From Blautia sp. An249 (GTDB lineage Bacteria; Bacillota; Clostridia; Lachnospirales; Lachnospiraceae), in the NCBI RefSeq assembly GCF_002159835.1, contig NZ_NFJL01000013.1:46578-110577 (forward strand): 64,000 nucleotides of DNA, given 5' to 3'. Shown piece by piece: positions 52,227 to 62,045 of this stretch (its first letter is position 1; the number at the start of each line of letters is the position of its first letter). The translations under genes and the position numbers were made by a program. The notes below the pieces were generated by a model. That model saw only the letters and a program-made list of their open reading frames with translations. It was not told where the DNA came from and did no database searches.

Positions 52227-52700
52227 TTGAAAAAAGGAACCAAACAATTAATTCGCAGATGGGGACTTTTCCTGTTTATTCTTTATGTACTGCTTCTGAT
52301 TTACTTTCTGTTTTTTTCAGAAGAGTATGGAAGGGCGGCCGATGTGGAAAGAGCATACCGGTATAACCTGATTCCGTTTCTTGAGATACGGCGTTTCTGG
52401 ACGTACCGTGAACAGTTGGGAGCATTTGCTGTATTTGCCAATATAGCCGGAAATATTATCGGGTTTATGCCGCTTGGCTTTATCTTGCCAGTTATTATTC
52501 CCCGGATACGAAGCTGTTTTTTTATCACACTTTCCGGCTTTTTGTTCAGCTTATTTGTGGAAATTATTCAGCTTCTGACAAAGGTGGGATGTTTTGACGT
52601 GGATGATTTAATATTGAACACGGTGGGCACTTTTCTGGGATGCATTTTGTTTTTACTTTGCGATAAGATAAGGAGAATTTACTATGGCAAAAAGATATAG
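52227..52700 (+). CDS. VanZ-family membrane protein
   Basis: 157 residues from TTG 52227 (AGGGG upstream; start uncertain). Four transmembrane segments with the VanZ-like motifs YNLIPFLEIRRFW, NIAGNIIGFMPLGFILP and FSLFVEIIQLL...FDVDDLILNTVGTFLG. VanZ gives low teicoplanin resistance in enterococci; most homologues, like this one, have no known role. Overlaps the next gene by 17 nt. Confidence 0.85.
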   Translation: MKKGTKQLIRRWGLFLFILYVLLLIYFLFFSEEYGRAADVERAYRYNLIPFLEIRRFWTYREQLGAFAVFANIAGNIIGFMPLGFILPVIIPRIRSCFFITLSGFLFSLFVEIIQLLTKVGCFDVDDLILNTVGTFLGCILFLLCDKIRRIYYGKKI

Positions 52701-52998
52701 ATATGCATTTGCACAGCAGAAGGAAGCGGAAAAAGGAGTTGCTTCTGTGTGGATTGCGGGAATTTCCGTGTTCCTGTTTTTGGCTGCGGTCTTTATTTCT
52801 TTCCTTATGGAAGGGAACGGAGGAGTTGTTGTAGGCGGGATCAGCGTATTTGCCATGTTAAGTTCTGTTTACGGCTTTTTACAGGGGCTGAAAAGTTTTT
52901 CCCAGGAACACCGAAGCCACAGAGTAAGTATAGTGGGGTCCATTGCCAATGGAGTCATCATGGTGGGATGGCTGGGATTGTTTTTAATAGGGGTGTAA
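52684..52998 (+). CDS. Small three-segment membrane protein (DUF6142-like)
   Basis: 104 residues. Basic, aromatic N-terminus (AKRYRYAFAQQKEAEKG) then three hydrophobic segments (about 21-41, 47-66 and 82-103). The pattern resembles DUF6142, a family of unknown function in this bacterial group; the match is from memory and moderate. RBS AAGGAGAAT. Overlaps VanZ and is 1 nt from the HD hydrolase, so all are in one operon. Confidence 0.65.
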   Translation: MAKRYRYAFAQQKEAEKGVASVWIAGISVFLFLAAVFISFLMEGNGGVVVGGISVFAMLSSVYGFLQGLKSFSQEHRSHRVSIVGSIANGVIMVGWLGLFLIGV

Positions 52999-52999
52999 T

Positions 53000-53611
53000 A
53001 TGGAACGATTAGAACAACAGATGAAATTTATCCTGGAAGCGGATAAAATTAAAAATATTTATCGCCAGACGTATCTGGCAGACGGAAAAAGAAAAGAAAA
53101 CGATGCGGAGCATTCCTGGCATCTGGCATTAATGGCAGTACTTTTAAAGGAATATGCCAGGGAGGATGTGGATTTGCTACGTGTGATTACCATGGTGCTG
53201 ATTCACGATATTGTGGAAATTGACGCGGGAGATACCTTCGCTTATGACGAGGAGATGCTGAAAACCCAAAGAGCCAGAGAAGTAAAAGCTGCTGATCGCC
53301 TTTTCGGTTTACTGCCGGAAGATCAGGAAAAAGAGATGCGGGATCTGTGGGAAGAATTTGAAGCTTATGAAACCCCGGAAGCCCGGTATGCCCATGTACT
53401 GGATAACTGTCAGCCTTTAATTCTCAATGACGCTTCAGGAGGAAAAGGCTGGGAGGAGCATCAGGTTTATAAAAATCAGATTTATAAAAGAAACAGCCGT
53501 ACAGAACTGGGCGCTCCGAAGATTTGGGAGTATATGAAAAAAATTGTTGAGAAAAATATAGAAAAAGGGACAGTGAAAGACGACGAGACTGATTGCAGAA
53601 AGGAAGTTTAA
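53000..53611 (+). CDS. HD-domain hydrolase, YfbR/HDDC2-like
   Basis: 203 residues. Metal-binding HD motifs: H in ENDAEHSWHLALM, the HD pair in VLIHDIVEIDAGD, and a final Asp in HVLDNCQP. Family members are 5'-deoxynucleotidases acting on dNMPs, which fits nucleotide housekeeping near pyr and pur genes, though the substrate is not proven by sequence. Starts 1 nt after the preceding membrane protein. Confidence 0.88.
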   Translation: MERLEQQMKFILEADKIKNIYRQTYLADGKRKENDAEHSWHLALMAVLLKEYAREDVDLLRVITMVLIHDIVEIDAGDTFAYDEEMLKTQRAREVKAADRLFGLLPEDQEKEMRDLWEEFEAYETPEARYAHVLDNCQPLILNDASGGKGWEEHQVYKNQIYKRNSRTELGAPKIWEYMKKIVEKNIEKGTVKDDETDCRKEV

Positions 53612-53616
53612 AATCA

Positions 53617-55680
53617 TTGGAGAAACTGAATTTAGAAAGGTATGAGCTGGCCAAAGACAGAATTCATGAAATTACCATGGAAGAGCAGGTTCCAGAGCCG
53701 TACCGGGATTTTTTTTCCGGGACTGCAGACTTTTTGCAGATGACAATCCAGATTCTGGAAGAGAAAAGAAAACTGGAGCCCGGACAATCCTACGGCGAAG
53801 GAGAGACTTTAGATACTCTTTCCCGGCAGAACCAGAAGCTGTACGAGGATATTCAGCCGGAAAATTACAAGACATCCTACGGGAACCCGGCTTATGCCGC
53901 AGAGGTTTTAGACCCTTACGGGAAAGAGCTGAGCTTTCTGTACGCAGAGCTTCGGGGAACCATTGCCTATGCCTTTGAGAAGAAAATCTGGGATATGACC
54001 GTATGCCTGGAGCTGTTTCTGGAAGTATATTTCGCCTTTACGGCGGAAGAGCTTCCCACCCCCAGGGAAATCCGGGATATTCTGTACTGGTATGTGAATG
54101 ACTACTGTCAGCCTATGGTGGAAGACCGGATTCGTGTCAGCCTGGATCCTCAGGCGGACTTTGCCGCGAAGATTATTATGGAACAGGATCTGGAGGATCT
54201 GCGGTATTTATATCTCTATGGGGAGTATGTTTCCTCCAATGAACTTGGGGTGGCGAAATTTTTAAATTCCCTTTCTCAGGAGGAGATTGACAGTATGGCG
54301 GCCACTTATACAGAAGGGTACCGTCAGGGATTTCTTGCTACCAGAAAAGATTTGAGCAAGAAGAAAACAGTGAATATCCGCTACACCCTGGGATTTGAAA
54401 GAATGGTCCGCTCAGCCATTTTGCAGTTTGAGAAGATGGGGTTAAAGCCCACCATCTACCGGGCGGCCACCCATATTGTAAATAAAAGACAGCAGCATAA
54501 AATCGGCTATCTGGGAGGCAGCGCAAACCTTCAGTATGAGTACGATCACAGAGGGGACGAGGCTCTGTTTTTAGACGGAGACTTTGTAAAGAGAAAACTT
54601 CGGTCCATGCAGATGGCTTACGAGAAATATCAGGCTCTGGCAGATGTGCATGGAGGCCCGGCCTGCATTGAAACTTTCGGAGAAAAGCCGTTCTCTCCGG
54701 CAGCCTGTGAAGAAGCTCTCAGTCTGTCTCCCCACCAGCAGAAACTGCGGGTAGAGATGGATAATGAAGCCGGACAGATAACAAACCGGTATATAAAAGG
54801 AGAGGAAAGGAGCTTTACTATCATTGCCTATCCTGTGCCGGAAATTGCAGATACCTGGGAAGATTTTGGAGAGATTTTCGGGGAGATTGTGAAGATCAAT
54901 ACACTGGATTCCAGACTTTATGAAAAAATTCAGCAGAAAATCATTCTGGCCTTAGACAGCAGCCAGTGGGTAAGAATCAAAGGGAAGGGAGAGAATGTGA
55001 CGGATCTGAAAATCCATCTGCATTCCCTTGAGGATATAAAGAAGCAGACCAATTTTGAAAACTGCGTGGCAGATGTGAACATTCCTGTGGGAGAGGTGTT
55101 TACTTCCCCGGTTTTAGAAGGAACAAACGGTGTGCTCCATGTGTCAAGGGTCTATTTAAACGGACTGCTCTTTCAGAATCTGAAGCTGACTTTTACAGAC
55201 GGGCTGGTGACAGATTACAGCTGCAGCAATTTTGAAGAAGAAGAGGAAAACAGAAAATATATCGAAGAAAATATTCTGTATCACCATGAGAAGCTTCCTA
55301 TGGGAGAGTTTGCCATCGGAACCAATACTACCGCATATGTGGCGGCGGCAAAATATCAGATTGGGGATAAGCTGCCTATCCTGATTGCAGAGAAAATGGG
55401 TCCCCATTTTGCCGTGGGGGATACCTGCTATAGCTGGAGCGAGGATACGGCTGTCTTTAATCCGGATGGACGGGAAATTATTGCCAGGGATAATGAAATC
55501 TCTGTTTTAAGAAAAGATGATTTGAGTAAGGCCTATTATGGATGTCACACAGACATTACCATCCCCTATGAGGAGTTGGAAAGTATCCGGACAATGGGAG
55601 AACAGGAAATATCCATTATTGAAGACGGACGGTTCGTGCTGGAGGGGACAGAAAAGTTAAATCAGCCCTTTGAATGTTGA
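53617..55680 (+). CDS. M29-type metallo-aminopeptidase with a large N-terminal extension
   Basis: 687 residues from TTG 53617 (AAAGGAAG 10 nt upstream). The C-terminal ~350 residues look like peptidase family M29: E493 in NIPVGEVFTSPVLEGT, a second Glu in PMGEFAIGTN, His in MGPHFAVGD and the H644-x-D646 pair in CHTD, matching the dinuclear metal ligands of AmpS/AmpT. Standard M29 enzymes are about 410 residues; the first ~300 here (helical, ILQFEKMGLKPTIYR) are extra, perhaps a lid or oligomerisation domain. Releases N-terminal residues from peptides. Immediately follows the HD gene. Confidence 0.8.
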   Translation: MEKLNLERYELAKDRIHEITMEEQVPEPYRDFFSGTADFLQMTIQILEEKRKLEPGQSYGEGETLDTLSRQNQKLYEDIQPENYKTSYGNPAYAAEVLDPYGKELSFLYAELRGTIAYAFEKKIWDMTVCLELFLEVYFAFTAEELPTPREIRDILYWYVNDYCQPMVEDRIRVSLDPQADFAAKIIMEQDLEDLRYLYLYGEYVSSNELGVAKFLNSLSQEEIDSMAATYTEGYRQGFLATRKDLSKKKTVNIRYTLGFERMVRSAILQFEKMGLKPTIYRAATHIVNKRQQHKIGYLGGSANLQYEYDHRGDEALFLDGDFVKRKLRSMQMAYEKYQALADVHGGPACIETFGEKPFSPAACEEALSLSPHQQKLRVEMDNEAGQITNRYIKGEERSFTIIAYPVPEIADTWEDFGEIFGEIVKINTLDSRLYEKIQQKIILALDSSQWVRIKGKGENVTDLKIHLHSLEDIKKQTNFENCVADVNIPVGEVFTSPVLEGTNGVLHVSRVYLNGLLFQNLKLTFTDGLVTDYSCSNFEEEEENRKYIEENILYHHEKLPMGEFAIGTNTTAYVAAAKYQIGDKLPILIAEKMGPHFAVGDTCYSWSEDTAVFNPDGREIIARDNEISVLRKDDLSKAYYGCHTDITIPYEELESIRTMGEQEISIIEDGRFVLEGTEKLNQPFEC

Positions 55681-55758
55681 CAGATGACGGGAACCCTAGT
55701 AGAATTTACGCGTAGAAGATGAAACAAAAAATTTTTATATACGAAAAGGAGAAAAGTC

Positions 55759-56265
55759 ATGGCAAAAGTTGGAATTGTAATGGGCAGTGATTCAGACATG
55801 CCTGTAATGAGCAAGGCGGCAGATATTTTGGAAAAACTGGGAATCGAGTTTGAAATGAAGATTATTTCCGCTCACCGGGAGCCGGATGTATTCTTTGAGT
55901 ATGCAAAAACTGCAGAAGAAAAAGGATTTAAAGTGATTATCGCAGGCGCCGGCATGGCAGCTCATCTGCCGGGTATGTGTGCAGCTATTTTTCCAATGCC
56001 GGTAATTGGAATCCCCATGCATACCACTTCTTTAGGGGGAAGAGATTCTCTGTACTCCATCGTGCAGATGCCTTCCGGAATTCCGGTTGCAACGGTGGCA
56101 ATTAACGGTGGCGCCAATGCAGGACTTTTGGCAGCTAAGATTTTAGCAACTTCTGATGCAGAGATTCTGGAACGTTTAAAAGCTTACAGCCGGGAATTAA
56201 AGGAACAGGTTGTAAAGAAAGATGAGAAGCTGCAGGAAACAGGATATAAAAATTATACAAAATAA
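55759..56265 (+). CDS. purE: N5-carboxyaminoimidazole ribonucleotide mutase
   Basis: 168 residues, class I Pur[28 protein letters not shown] (catalytic histidine), [12 protein letters not shown] and [25 protein letters not shown]. Rearranges N5-CAIR to CAIR in purine synthesis. First gene of purE-M-N-D-fprA. No guanine riboswitch motif was seen in the 78-nt gap upstream. RBS AAAAGGAGAA. Confidence 0.96.
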   Translation: MAKVGIVMGSDSDMPVMSKAADILEKLGIEFEMKIISAHREPDVFFEYAKTAEEKGFKVIIAGAGMAAHLPGMCAAIFPMPVIGIPMHTTSLGGRDSLYSIVQMPSGIPVATVAINGGANAGLLAAKILATSDAEILERLKAYSRELKEQVVKKDEKLQETGYKNYTK

Positions 56266-56281
56266 AAATTTGGAGGATACG

Positions 56282-57307
56282 ATGGATTATAAAAAAGCAG
56301 GTGTGGATATTGAAGCTGGTTACAAATCAGTAGAACTGATGAAAGAACATATTGCAAAGACCATGCGTCCGGAAGTTCTGGGCGGTATCGGAGGATTTTC
56401 CGGTGCGTTTTCTATGAACGCCTTTAAAAACATGGAAGAACCCACTCTGGTATCCGGTACGGATGGTGTGGGAACCAAACTGAAACTGGCATTTCTTATG
56501 GACAAACATGATACCGTGGGAATCGACTGTGTTGCCATGTGTGTAAATGATATTGCCTGCGCAGGCGGAGAACCTTTGTTTTTCCTGGATTATATTGCCT
56601 GCGGAAAGAATTATCCTGAGAAAATCGCAGAGATTGTAAAAGGGGTCACTGACGGCTGTGTGCAGTCAGAAGCTGCTCTGATTGGCGGTGAAACGGCAGA
56701 GATGCCGGGCTTTTATCCGGAAGACGAATACGATCTGGCCGGGTTTGCCGTAGGAATTGTAGATAAAAAAGATTTAATCACAGGCGAGATGTTAAAAGAG
56801 GGAGACGTGTTAATCGGAATGGCTTCCTCCGGCGTACACAGTAACGGTTTCTCACTGGTGCGTAAAGTTTTCGAGATGACCAGAGAATCTCTGGATACAT
56901 ATTACGACGAACTGGGCAAAACTCTGGGAGAGGCTCTGATTGCTCCTACCAAAATTTATGTAAAAGCCCTGAAATCCATTAAGGAAAACGGCGTGAAGAT
57001 TCATGCCTGCAGCCATATTACCGGCGGCGGTTTCTACGAGAATGTTCCGCGTATGTTAAAAGAAGGAACCCATGCGGTTATTGAGAAGGACAGTTATCCC
57101 GTTCCTCCGGTTTTCAGACTCCTGGCCCAGAAAGGGCAGATTGAGGAACAGATGATGTACAATACCTATAATATGGGTCTCGGAATGATTCTGGCAGTGG
57201 ACGAAAAAGACGTGGATAAAACCATGGAGGCCATCAAAGCTTCCGGGGAAACCCCGTATATTGTGGGAAAAATCACAGCAGGAGATAAAGGAGTTACCTT
57301 ATGTTAA
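56282..57307 (+). CDS. purM: Phosphoribosylformylglycinamidine cyclo-ligase
   Basis: 341 residues from ATG 56282 (GGAGG upstream). Makes AIR from FGAM with ATP. Motifs: [63 protein letters not shown] and [13 protein letters not shown]. Overlaps purN by 7 nt. Confidence 0.96.
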   Translation: MDYKKAGVDIEAGYKSVELMKEHIAKTMRPEVLGGIGGFSGAFSMNAFKNMEEPTLVSGTDGVGTKLKLAFLMDKHDTVGIDCVAMCVNDIACAGGEPLFFLDYIACGKNYPEKIAEIVKGVTDGCVQSEAALIGGETAEMPGFYPEDEYDLAGFAVGIVDKKDLITGEMLKEGDVLIGMASSGVHSNGFSLVRKVFEMTRESLDTYYDELGKTLGEALIAPTKIYVKALKSIKENGVKIHACSHITGGGFYENVPRMLKEGTHAVIEKDSYPVPPVFRLLAQKGQIEEQMMYNTYNMGLGMILAVDEKDVDKTMEAIKASGETPYIVGKITAGDKGVTLC

Positions 57308-57927
57308 AAATCGGCGTACTTGTTTCCGGCGGCGGGACGAATCTGCAGGCGATTATTGACGCCATTGAAAATGGAAACATTACAAATGCCAGGATTCAGG
57401 CAGTTATCAGCAATAACCGGAATGCTTACGCTTTGGAGAGGGCGAAGAAGCATGGCATCTCCGGATCCTGCATTTCCCCTAAGGAATACGCAACCAGAGA
57501 GGAGTTTCACCAGGCTCTGCTTGGAAAACTGCAGGAGGAAGAAATTGATCTGATTGTGCTGGCCGGTTATCTGGTAGCCATTCCCCCGGTAATTGTGGAT
57601 GCCTTCCCAAACCGGATTATTAACATTCACCCTTCTTTAATTCCGTCTTTCTGCGGTACCGGCTATTATGGCCTGAAGGTTCATGAAGGCGTACTGGAAA
57701 GAGGGGTAAAAGTAACAGGGGCAACGGTGCATTTTGTGGATGCCGGAACGGATACAGGTCCGATCATACTTCAAAAGGCAGTAGAGGTTTTGCCGGAAGA
57801 TACGCCTGAAACTCTCCAGAGACGGGTGATGGAGCAGGCGGAATGGATTCTTCTGCCAAGGGCAGTTCAACTGATTGCAAATGATAAGATAAAAGTAGAA
57901 AATAACAAGGTTCATATTTGCGGATAA
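57301..57927 (+). CDS. purN: Phosphoribosylglycinamide formyltransferase
   Basis: 208 residues. Formyl-THF-dependent GAR transformylase: [32 protein letters not shown], then the catalytic Asn/His region [13 protein letters not shown] and Asp in [14 protein letters not shown]. Start overlaps the purM end; purD begins 11 nt after its stop. Confidence 0.96.
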   Translation: MLKIGVLVSGGGTNLQAIIDAIENGNITNARIQAVISNNRNAYALERAKKHGISGSCISPKEYATREEFHQALLGKLQEEEIDLIVLAGYLVAIPPVIVDAFPNRIINIHPSLIPSFCGTGYYGLKVHEGVLERGVKVTGATVHFVDAGTDTGPIILQKAVEVLPEDTPETLQRRVMEQAEWILLPRAVQLIANDKIKVENNKVHICG

Positions 57928-57938
57928 CGGAGGAAATC

Positions 57939-59210
57939 ATGAAAGTATTGATTGTAGGAAGCGGCGGAAGAGAACATGCAATTGCCTGGAGCGTCGCAAA
58001 AAGTGACAAAGCAGATAAGATTTACTGCGCTCCCGGAAATGCGGGAATCGGGGAAATCGCTCAGTGTGTTCCCATTGGGGCTATGGAATTTGAAAAACTG
58101 GCAGACTTTGCTCAGAAAGAAGAAATTGATTTAACTATTGTGGGAATGGACGATCCCCTTGTGGGAGGAATTGTGGATGTATTTGAGGAAAGAGGCCTGC
58201 GGGTCTTCGGACCAAGAAAAAATGCGGCCATCCTCGAAGGATCGAAAGCCTTTTCCAAAGATTTAATGAAAAAATATAACATTCCAACGGCGGCTTACGA
58301 GAATTTTCAGGATCCGGCAAAGGCTCTGGCTTATCTGGAAACAGCGAAATTCCCCATCGTCTTAAAGGCGGACGGCCTGGCTCTGGGAAAAGGAGTTTTA
58401 ATCTGTAATACTCTGGAAGAAGCCAAAGCAGGCGTGAAAGAAATCATGGAAGATAAGAAATTCGGTACAGCCGGAAATACCATGGTAATCGAGGAGTTTA
58501 TGACCGGCCGGGAAGTATCGGTACTTTCTTTTGTGGATGGAAACACCATTAAAACTATGACTTCCGCACAGGATCACAAGCGTGCCAAAGACGGAGATCA
58601 GGGACTGAATACAGGCGGAATGGGAACCTTCTCCCCAAGCCCCTTCTATACAAAAGAAGTGGACGACTTCTGCCAGAAATATATTTACCAGGCGACCGTA
58701 GATGCTATGAAGGCAGAGGGAAGACCCTTTAAGGGAATCATTTTCTTCGGTTTAATGCTTACTGAAGAAGGCCCCAAAGTATTGGAATACAATGCCCGTT
58801 TCGGGGATCCGGAGGCCCAGGTAGTTCTTCCGCGTATGGAAAATGACATCATTGAGGTGGTGGAAAGCTGCATTGACGGTACTTTGGATCAGGTAGATCT
58901 GAAATTTGAAGACAACGCGGCAGTCTGTGTCGTACTGGCTTCAGAAGGATACCCTGTAAAATATGAGAAGGGAATCCCCATTACCGGTTTTGAAAATTTT
59001 AAGGACAAAGACGGATATTACTGTTTCCATGCAGGAACCAGACTGGACGGAGAGCAGATTGTAACCAACGGAGGACGTGTCCTGGGAATTACCGCAAAAG
59101 GAAAAGATTTAAAAGAGGCGAGAAAAAATGCCTACGAGGCAACGAACTGGATTAACTTTGCCAATAAATATATGCGCCACGATATAGGAAAGGCTATTGA
59201 CGAAGCCTGA
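57939..59210 (+). CDS. purD: Phosphoribosylamine-glycine ligase
   Basis: 423 residues from ATG 57939 (ACGGAGG upstream). ATP-grasp enzyme joining phosphoribosylamine and glycine. Motifs: VLIVGSGGREHAIAW, VLKADGLALGKGV, SAQDHKRAKDGDQG, NTGGMGTFSPSP and EYNARFGDPEAQV. Followed 18 nt later by the flavodiiron gene, with no terminator between. Confidence 0.96.
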   Translation: MKVLIVGSGGREHAIAWSVAKSDKADKIYCAPGNAGIGEIAQCVPIGAMEFEKLADFAQKEEIDLTIVGMDDPLVGGIVDVFEERGLRVFGPRKNAAILEGSKAFSKDLMKKYNIPTAAYENFQDPAKALAYLETAKFPIVLKADGLALGKGVLICNTLEEAKAGVKEIMEDKKFGTAGNTMVIEEFMTGREVSVLSFVDGNTIKTMTSAQDHKRAKDGDQGLNTGGMGTFSPSPFYTKEVDDFCQKYIYQATVDAMKAEGRPFKGIIFFGLMLTEEGPKVLEYNARFGDPEAQVVLPRMENDIIEVVESCIDGTLDQVDLKFEDNAAVCVVLASEGYPVKYEKGIPITGFENFKDKDGYYCFHAGTRLDGEQIVTNGGRVLGITAKGKDLKEARKNAYEATNWINFANKYMRHDIGKAIDEA

Positions 59211-59228
59211 GAGAAAGGAGAGGTAAGG

Positions 59229-60422
59229 ATGCACTGTGTAAAGAAAATCAAAGAAGATCTGTACTGGGTTGGAGGAAACGATCGCCGTCTGGCTCTGTTT
59301 GAAAATATGTTTCCTATCCCAAGAGGAGTATCTTACAATTCTTATGTACTGTCAGATGAAAAAACAGTTCTGCTGGATACCGTAGATAAATCTGTCAGCG
59401 GACAGTTCTTTGAAAATGTGGAATATGCGTTAAACGGAAGAAATCTGGATTATCTGATTGTGAATCATATGGAACCGGATCATGCGGCTACCATCGGGGA
59501 AGTGGTTCTTCGCTATCCGGATGTTAAGCTGGTGGCAAACGCAAAGACCGTAAACATGATTAAACAGTTTTTTAACTTTGACGTGGATTCCCGCACTCTG
59601 ATTGTAAAAGAGGGAGACACTTTAAATACAGGAAAACATACCCTGACCTTTGTATTCGCACCAATGGTTCACTGGCCGGAAGTTATGGTAACCTATGACA
59701 CCACAGATAAGATCTTATTCAGTGCAGACGCCTTTGGTACCTTTGGAGCCTTAAACGGAAATCTGTATGCAGATGAAGTAAACTTTGAGACAGAATGGCT
59801 GCCGGATGCGAGACGGTACTATACAAATATTGTGGGAAAATACGGAACACAGGTACAGGCAGTTCTGAAAAAGGCAGCCACCATTGAGATCGAAATGATC
59901 TGTCCTCTTCATGGACCGATCTGGAGAGAAAACATTGGCTGGTTCCTGGATAAATACCAGAAATGGAGCACCTACACACCGGAAGATGACAGCGTAATGA
60001 TTGCCTATGCATCTATTTATGGAAACACCCAGAACGCGGCGGAAGTTCTGGCTTCCAGACTGGCAGATGCAGGCGTGAAGAACATTGCCATGTACGATGT
60101 ATCGGTAACAGATGTATCGGAAGTGTTATCGGAGGCTTTCCGCGTGAACCGTCTGGTATTTGCAGCGCCTACTTATAACGGCGGGCTGTTTCCGAAGATG
60201 GAAACCCTGCTGTTAGACTTAAAAGCTCACGGACTGAAGAACCGTAAGGTAGCGGTTATGGAAAACGGCACCTGGGCAGTCTCTGCTGCAAAACATATGC
60301 GGGCGATTCTGGAAACGATGAAAGACATCGAAATCGTAGAACCCCAGGTAACAGTAAAATCTGCTCTGAAAGAAACACAGACAGAAGAAATGGATGCCGT
60401 GGTAAAGGCACTGACAGAATAG
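59229..60422 (+). CDS. fprA: Flavodiiron protein (FprA, O2/NO reductase)
   Basis: 397 residues. N-terminal metallo-beta-lactamase-like domain with diiron ligands H80, E82, D84, H148, D167 and H228 (NHMEPDHAA, MVHWPEV, FSADAFGTFG, CPLHGPIW) and C-terminal flavodoxin domain binding FMN (AYASIYGNTQNAA, AAPTYNGGLFP). No rubredoxin domain. Reduces O2 to water in anaerobes or NO to N2O. Co-transcription with purD is suggested by spacing; AGGAGAGG precedes the start. Terminator follows. Confidence 0.95.
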   Translation: MHCVKKIKEDLYWVGGNDRRLALFENMFPIPRGVSYNSYVLSDEKTVLLDTVDKSVSGQFFENVEYALNGRNLDYLIVNHMEPDHAATIGEVVLRYPDVKLVANAKTVNMIKQFFNFDVDSRTLIVKEGDTLNTGKHTLTFVFAPMVHWPEVMVTYDTTDKILFSADAFGTFGALNGNLYADEVNFETEWLPDARRYYTNIVGKYGTQVQAVLKKAATIEIEMICPLHGPIWRENIGWFLDKYQKWSTYTPEDDSVMIAYASIYGNTQNAAEVLASRLADAGVKNIAMYDVSVTDVSEVLSEAFRVNRLVFAAPTYNGGLFPKMETLLLDLKAHGLKNRKVAVMENGTWAVSAAKHMRAILETMKDIEIVEPQVTVKSALKETQTEEMDAVVKALTE

Positions 60423-60447
60423 AAATATCATATAATAACAGGAAAAG

Positions 60448-60494
60448 AAAGGCGTCTCAGACAGCTGCAGCAACTGTCCGGGGCGCCTTTTCAC
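60448..60494 (+). terminator. Terminator of the pur-fprA operon
   Basis: 17-position stem with two G-U and one mismatch (60448-60464/60474-60490), then TTTCACTTTT. Confidence 0.85.
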
Positions 60495-60519
60495 TTTTCA
60501 GGCAGGATTACATATAGTA
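60492..60519 (+). promoter_or_regulatory. Sigma-K-like promoter of dpaAB
   Basis: CAC, 16-nt spacer, CATATAGTA, fitting the B. subtilis sigma-K consensus (AC ... CATANNNTA). Located 29 nt before dpaA; mother-cell sigma-K control of dipicolinate synthase is known in Bacillus. Confidence 0.55.
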
Positions 60520-60547
60520 AATAGAGTGTAAAAAAGGAAGGATTTTA

Positions 60548-61417
60548 TTGAAAAAGAAAGAATTTGATATAGCCGTTCTGGGCGGAGACCGCCGTCAGAT
60601 CTGCATGGCGGAAGAACTTTCCCGCCAGGGGTATCAGGTCTGCGTATATTTTCCCCTGGATTTACACCCTCAAAAAGATGCAGCTTATATATATATGGAT
60701 TCTGCAAAAGAATGTATGGAAAAGGCACCAGTTCTGGCTGCAGGAATTCCTCTGATAAAAGCAGGAGGCAAAGTAAACGGCACGGAGGAAAAGGCAGAAG
60801 GGCTTCTCTGTTTTCTGGAGAAAGGACAGCATTTTTTTGCCGGATGTATTCCGTTGGAAATTAAAAAGAAGATAGAGCAGCAGGGGGCTGTGGCCCATGA
60901 CCTGATGGAAAAGAAAAGTGTGGCGGTATTTAACAGTATTGCCACTGCAGAAGGAATTCTGGCCGAGGCCATTACCAGAAGCGATGTGAATCTGAACAAA
61001 AGCAAATGCCTGGTACTTGGGTACGGGATTTGCGGGAAAACCCTAGTCTCCTATCTGAGCAGGCTGTTCTGTCAGGTGACGGTGTTCGCCAGAAGGGAAA
61101 AACAAAGGGCGGAGGCAGCAGTTCTGGCAGATAGGGTGTTATGTTACGGGGAGCTGTCAAAGCATATGGGGGAATTTGATTTTATCTTCAATACCGTACC
61201 CGCCCTCATTTTAGGAGAAGAAGAGTTAAAGAAAGTGTCGGATCAGACACACATTTTTGATCTGGCGACCTATCCGGGAGGAATCGACTGGAAGGCGGCC
61301 AAAGAGCTGGGGATTCAGGCAGACAGCTATCCGGGACTTCCGGGAAAATATGCGCCCAGATCCTGTGGGAAAGAGCTGGTTCGCCAGATGATACAGGAGT
61401 TAAAAGAGTTTCAGTGA
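60548..61417 (+). CDS. dpaA: Dipicolinate synthase subunit A (SpoVFA)
   Basis: 289 residues from TTG 60548 (AAGGAAGG upstream). NAD(P)-binding folds: IAVLGGDRRQICMAEELS at the start and CLVLGYGICGKTLVSYL in the middle, then DLATYPGGIDW and YPGLPGKYAPRSCG, all typical of DpaA. With DpaB it makes pyridine-2,6-dicarboxylate in the mother cell for export into the spore core. Coupled to dpaB 18 nt away. Confidence 0.95.
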   Translation: MKKKEFDIAVLGGDRRQICMAEELSRQGYQVCVYFPLDLHPQKDAAYIYMDSAKECMEKAPVLAAGIPLIKAGGKVNGTEEKAEGLLCFLEKGQHFFAGCIPLEIKKKIEQQGAVAHDLMEKKSVAVFNSIATAEGILAEAITRSDVNLNKSKCLVLGYGICGKTLVSYLSRLFCQVTVFARREKQRAEAAVLADRVLCYGELSKHMGEFDFIFNTVPALILGEEELKKVSDQTHIFDLATYPGGIDWKAAKELGIQADSYPGLPGKYAPRSCGKELVRQMIQELKEFQ

Positions 61418-61435
61418 AGGGGAGGAGCTATCAGC

Positions 61436-62017
61436 ATGTCTTTAAAAGGAAGGAGAATCGGGGTCGCTCTTACAGGATCCTTTTGTACCTATCAGAAAGT
61501 GTTTACGGAACTGGAAAAACTGGTCAGGGAAGGAGCGGTGGTGCAGACCATCTTTTCAGATGCTTCCCAGACCTTTGACAGCCGCTTTGGAAACGCAGAA
61601 GAATTTGTAGAAAATGCCAGAGAGATTACAGGCCGGGAGCCCATGAGGACCATACCTCAGGCAGAGCCCGTGGGACCGGAAAACCTGTTTGACCTTTTAA
61701 TTATCCTGCCCTGTACAGGTAATACAGCGGCGAAGCTGGCCAATGGAATTACGGATACTCCGGTTCTCATGGCGGCAAAGGCTCATTTAAGAAATGAAAA
61801 ACCGCTGCTTATTTCTATATCCACCAATGATGCCCTGGGAATGAATATGAAAAATATCGGACTTTTATTAAATGCAAAGAACATTTATTTTGTGCCTTTT
61901 GGGCAGGATAATCCACAGAAGAAACCGAACTCTATGATTGCCAGAACCGAACTTCTGATCCCGGCGGCAGAAGCAGCCCTTTTGGGCAAACAGTATCAGC
62001 CGGTGATCCAGTCATGA
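61436..62017 (+). CDS. dpaB: Dipicolinate synthase subunit B (SpoVFB)
   Basis: 193 residues of the flavoprotein fold: IGVALTGSFCTYQKVF, LIILPCTGNTAAKLANGI and VPFGQDNPQKKPNSM are the DpaB hallmarks. Acts with DpaA on dihydrodipicolinate. Presence of dpaAB shows this organism uses the SpoVF route rather than the Etf-based alternative found in some clostridia. The next gene, asnB, starts 28 nt downstream. Confidence 0.95.
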   Translation: MSLKGRRIGVALTGSFCTYQKVFTELEKLVREGAVVQTIFSDASQTFDSRFGNAEEFVENAREITGREPMRTIPQAEPVGPENLFDLLIILPCTGNTAAKLANGITDTPVLMAAKAHLRNEKPLLISISTNDALGMNMKNIGLLLNAKNIYFVPFGQDNPQKKPNSMIARTELLIPAAEAALLGKQYQPVIQS

Positions 62018-62045
62018 GTTTGCAGCCATAAAAGGAGGAGTCGCC

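Noticed and set aside
55681..55758. Guanine/PreQ-type riboswitch before purE
   Set aside because: The 78-nt gap lacks the three-way junction core and has no terminator hairpin.
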